Shown: positions 60,812 to 64,000 of the stretch, in pieces
Position numbering within the stretch: the stretch's first letter is position 1
Layout: each line of letters opens with the position of its first letter
Origin: Psettodes erumei
Lineage: Eukaryota; Chordata; Actinopteri; Pleuronectiformes; Psettodidae
Assembly: GCA_016785225.1 (NCBI GenBank)
Contig: JAFBJZ010000512.1
Span: forward strand, 3,757,001 to 3,821,000
Reading direction: 5' to 3'
DNA: 64,000 nucleotides
Program-made: the position numbers and the translations under genes
The notes under the pieces: generated by a model
Told to the model about the DNA's origin: nothing
The model's database searches: none
The model's input: the letters and a program-made list of their open reading frames with translations, nothing else

Positions 60812-62861
60812 CTACAGAAACAAACCGACAGCAGTGCAATGAATCAGAATGCAGCTCTATTCCCTCATATGGATATCACAATTGAGGAGACTCATGGTGG
60901 AAAATGTGGAAGCGTTCAAATATCCTTTTATTTGAAGCCATCGTGACATGCTGCTGATCAGCCTTTTTAAACACTTTATTGTTTTGATTGTCAGCATTCT
61001 CATCAACCTTGTTTCCAGCAGCTGTTTTCAGTTTCAACTGCAAAAAAAAACAATAAACTGCTCATTGTCAGCAGACAGATAAGGTGATTAGCTGGAAAGA
61101 AAATAGATATAATAATATATTTTCTGTTATAGCATCTTTGTATACTGGCATTCCTATCATTTGACCGGGTTTGACACAAATACTTCTTGAGAGAATCATA
61201 AGCTTGTTCGGTTGAAATGTATGATACATAGGTCTCTGGTCAGCCTTACATGTACACTATAATGTTGCTTAGTCGTGTCACAGTTACTGTGGCTTGTGTG
61301 GAAAAAGTTACTCCCTGGGTCGATTTCACACTGTATTTCATACACTCTGTTTTCTGAATAAACAAATGTTTTAGCGTCTTCAAAGATCATAAATTAACCA
61401 GATACATCTTCCTGCCTCTGCCTTTGAATGTTTGTCCTCATGATGAAAGAGATGAATGACCTGACCATTTGTGGGATTTTCTTGTTGGACGAACATATAA
61501 TGTATATGGTTTCATCTTTCTCATATCAGTTTTGTTCTTTAAAATGTCGAGCATTGCAAGAATGTTAAAGTAAGTTCATGTGAGGTAAAGCCTGGAGGTT
61601 TTTCAAGTCTGTTTGTTTTAAAATCAGTGGATTATAGCATTACATGGATGTTAAAAAAAACATATTGAAGCAAAGCCAAACTCCCCTTCAGTGACTGCAC
61701 AATTTGTTTGAAAAACGTTGTTCATTAACTTCAGTCTGTACAAAGGCAAATGCAGCACTGTGTGAAAGAGTGCAGGCATCTGACAATGTTTAGATTCAGC
61801 AAATTACTCATGGAGAAAAGACAGTAGTGTTTCTTGTCACAGCGAGAGGGCTGGTAGAGTGGAGGTAATAAATGGGTGTGTTTAATTCTGTCTGTTACAC
61901 AAAATCCACTTCAAGTCACTTACAGGAGTTTACACTTAGGCGGAAAATACTGAGGAGAAAAAGATGAATGATACATTAATACAGTTATTATGTTGTTATT
62001 AATATGTTATATCGAATGTTGGTACTGGAAGTAGAAACCGTATATCAGCAAATTACATCTTAAGGAAAAATAATTGTATATATTTGTTCTGTTTCTTTCC
62101 ATGTGAAATGTTTATTCGACTACACTTTTAAGTGTAACACTAACATGAAGTGTTTTCTTTCACATTTGTGCATTACTTGTTGATGCACTGAGGTCTGTTT
62201 ACACTTGTGAGTATCTATCTTTTCTGACTCTTCTTCCTCCTCTTCTTTTTGACATTTACTCTTTAAGATAGCAAATATTTTTCAAACAATTTTCCACCGA
62301 TGGAGACAAAATATATACAGATATTCAACAATACCCCCCCCCCCACACACACACACACACTCTATCAGACTTTAATTCTCTTTGCTCTAAGGATACTGAG
62401 AGGCTCGAGTTTATTGGCAAAAGAAAATCTGGAGTAAGTAATGGATGGAGGTATTTTAGGAACACAAGCTTAGTTTTCAGTTTTTTAGTTTTCATTAGTA
62501 TTCATCTACCTTTGGATTGATTATTCCATCATTTCCCTAGGGCTAGAACAAAACACTTGAAGTGACACCAGATGTTTCTAACTACCCAAGTTTGAATGAG
62601 CAGGTCACGTAAAGCATACCGCAAATGTGCATACATGCTCTGCCTTAAAAAAAAAGATATATGGTTCATTTTATTAAAAGAAACATATTAACGAAAAATA
62701 GAGAAGAAACATTTTGGCCTTCACTCATACAACTGAAATGATCTGATAGAGCCAAGGTCTATTTTTTGTGGGTTAGATTACAACCAGCTGACAGCATGAA
62801 GCCTGTATGGAATTAGTGGTCCAACTGTGTCCAGAGACATATACAGGAAGTGTTTACTAAC
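60812..62861 (-). other. adamts15: adamts15 intron (2050 bp)
   Basis: This is a phase 1 intron with donor GTTAGT and acceptor TTCTGTAG. It carries a C-run joined to a CA microsatellite at 62334-62360 and no recognised gene. The 64-codon frame at 61196-61390 looks like chance. Confidence 0.8.
62334..62360. repeat. (C)11-(AC)8 compound simple repeat
   Basis: Eleven C residues run directly into eight AC units inside an adamts15 intron. Confidence 0.95.
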
Positions 62862-63029
62862 CATGACCTCTGTCCAGGAACTCAGTAATGATGGCTGCGC
62901 TGCATACAGACCAGGGTCGGCTCCTGTCAATCTGAATCAGCGTGGGAGACATCATATGGTTGTCCTTTAGCTTCCCAAATACCTCCTCACATGCCTTCAC
63001 ATTGTCGTGGGGCATGTTGAAGACGTGGC
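62862..63029 (-). CDS. adamts15: adamts15 exon: end of metalloprotease domain
   Basis: The exon starts GC, completing Gly, then HVFNMPHDNVKACEEVFGKL, KDNHMMSPTLIQIDRSRPWS and VCSAAIITEFLDRGH. It supplies the second and third zinc-binding histidines of HExxHxxGxxH-type ADAMTS active sites (the GHVFNMPHD part) and the Met-turn methionine in NHMMSP. The first His and the catalytic Glu must be in the exon beyond the window. The donor GTTAGT and acceptor CCCTCAG are consistent, and the phase joins the disintegrin exon at H-G-D. Confidence 0.92.
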
Positions 63030-64000
63030 CTGAGGGGAGAGGGTGGGGTGAGAACAGAGATAGAAGGTCATGTCTTTGTGAGAGCCAAGGACTTCTATTT
63101 ACAGTCCAACCATGATTTGGACTTATTTGTAGCTGATATCATAGCAGACAGGAATGCATTAGTGCATGGGAATATACAGCATGTCATTGTTCTAAAGCTG
63201 GCCGGACGGGGGAATTCGGTTCCCAGGAAAATCGTTAACTCCTTAAATATAAACATGCGGTACTTTACAAAACAAAAAAAATGAGGTATGGTGTCCTGCT
63301 TCTTTTACAGCTATCAACCACTGATTGTTGAAAATGTGAAGGAACCTCAGTTGTGTTTAAACAGATTTAGCTTCAGATTTAGAAATGAATGCAGTTTAAC
63401 CATCTGTCCAGCACTTCATCCTATTACCGCATAGGGCACCAGATATTTTTTCAGAGCAACATACTGACTGTCAGGGCTCTGTAGTCTGTGATGAGAGGGC
63501 TCTGTCCACAGAAATTTGGGGTAATTATTTACATTTAACTTTACTTTACTTCATATTCCATTCTAGCTGGACTGCCAAAGTGTATGCCACCATGTGAAAC
63601 AGTTCATTGGGTCTGAAGTCATGATTATTTCAACCTTCTATCTTTCACTTGCCATTTGCAGTTGCTCGTGTGCAGAGGTACATTGCGCAGCTGTAATGTT
63701 GAACATGCACAGATCTGAACTATGGTCTTCAAGACCCAGAGATTTGCTGGTTTTGATTCTTCCCACCTAGTTGAGGACTGATTTGCAAATAAGCATCAGG
63801 TGAATGCAATTAAAAAGCTGGCAGAACCAAAATCCTGCAGTGTCCTGGGATCAGACTGTATCACAGCCATATAAATCATTGTGAAAGTTGCAAAGCCCTC
63901 CAGCCAGGCCAGTTTGCACACTGATTATGTGTGTATAAGTCTGTCAAACCAGGCTGCTGAATTCCTTTGACGTTTTAAGGTAAGGTTATATGCAGCTCTT
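63030..64000 (-). other. adamts15: adamts15 intron continuing past the right edge
   Basis: No upstream exon carrying the HEL half of the zinc motif could be found before the window ends, so this is taken as intron. The 78-codon + strand frame at 63048-63284 resembles no family I know. Confidence 0.6.

Larger units (their letters stand above)
57217..63029 (-). other. adamts15: adamts15 gene, 3' part (secreted metalloprotease)
   Basis: ADAMTS15 is a secreted zinc metalloprotease of the hyalectanase group (ADAMTS1/4/5/8/15) that cleaves versican and aggrecan in extracellular matrix. Six exons here give about 587 residues of a family protein of roughly 950. In order they encode the end of the metalloprotease, the disintegrin-like domain, the first TSP1 repeat, the Cys-rich region, the spacer, a linker and two C-terminal TSP1 repeats. 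Three TSP1 repeats in total limit the choice to ADAMTS1 or ADAMTS15. Stretches such as CEEVFGKL, GDCLLDQP, GKSFREEQCE and TVEVLSVGKMTPPRVRYS are ADAMTS15-like. All exon phases fit. The signal peptide, prodomain and most of the protease lie beyond the right edge. The a/b duplicate is undetermined. Confidence 0.92.

Noticed and set aside
63048..63284. 78-codon + strand frame with EGHVFVRAKDF
   Set aside because: The GHVF string mimics the ADAMTS active site but is on the wrong strand and lacks the rest of the motif.

Overview
The window is vertebrate nuclear DNA, almost certainly from a percomorph teleost. Its genes are split into short exons with GT-AG introns, the bulk is AT-rich non-coding DNA with CA/CT/AAT microsatellites, and several dispersed repeats are types I recognise from percomorph genomes (Tc1-like relics, a MITE ending in the 'TATACAGTCTATG' motif, and the 'gaaatttggtacagacattcatg' and 'aggtttcttccattttatc' families). 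No prokaryotic operon, CRISPR array, tRNA or rRNA was seen.

Layout. (1) 1-10,037: the 3' end of snx19 on the + strand. The last three coding exons are 7929-8113, 8346-8433 and 9914-10037; everything to their left looks intronic. (2) 10,038-57,216: about 47 kb with no gene I can support. It holds decayed transposons (12.5, 21.4, 36.9-37.5, 41.6 and 55.2 kb), an LTR-like block (47.3-47.7 kb), other dispersed repeats, microsatellites, CpG-dense patches near 48-51 kb and a few stretches that look like regulatory DNA. (3) 57,217-63,029: the 3' two-thirds of adamts15 on the - strand, in six coding exons running from the second half of the zinc-binding motif to the stop codon. The upstream exons lie beyond the right edge.

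The two genes converge on the desert. SNX19 and ADAMTS15 are also convergent neighbours on human 11q24.3, so this is an old vertebrate gene pair and not a chance arrangement. They have no known joint function: SNX19 is an endosomal/ER-contact sorting nexin, and ADAMTS15 is a secreted hyalectan-cleaving metalloprotease. Any shared feature would be regulatory landscape in the gap.

I found no clear new biological system. The most checkable leads are a perfect K50-homeodomain P3 palindrome at 25,296, CpG-dense patches in the desert, two candidate conserved non-coding elements, and an LTR-like block with its own promoter and poly(A) signals. Gene assignments rest on remembered family sequences; conservation claims for non-coding DNA are inference.
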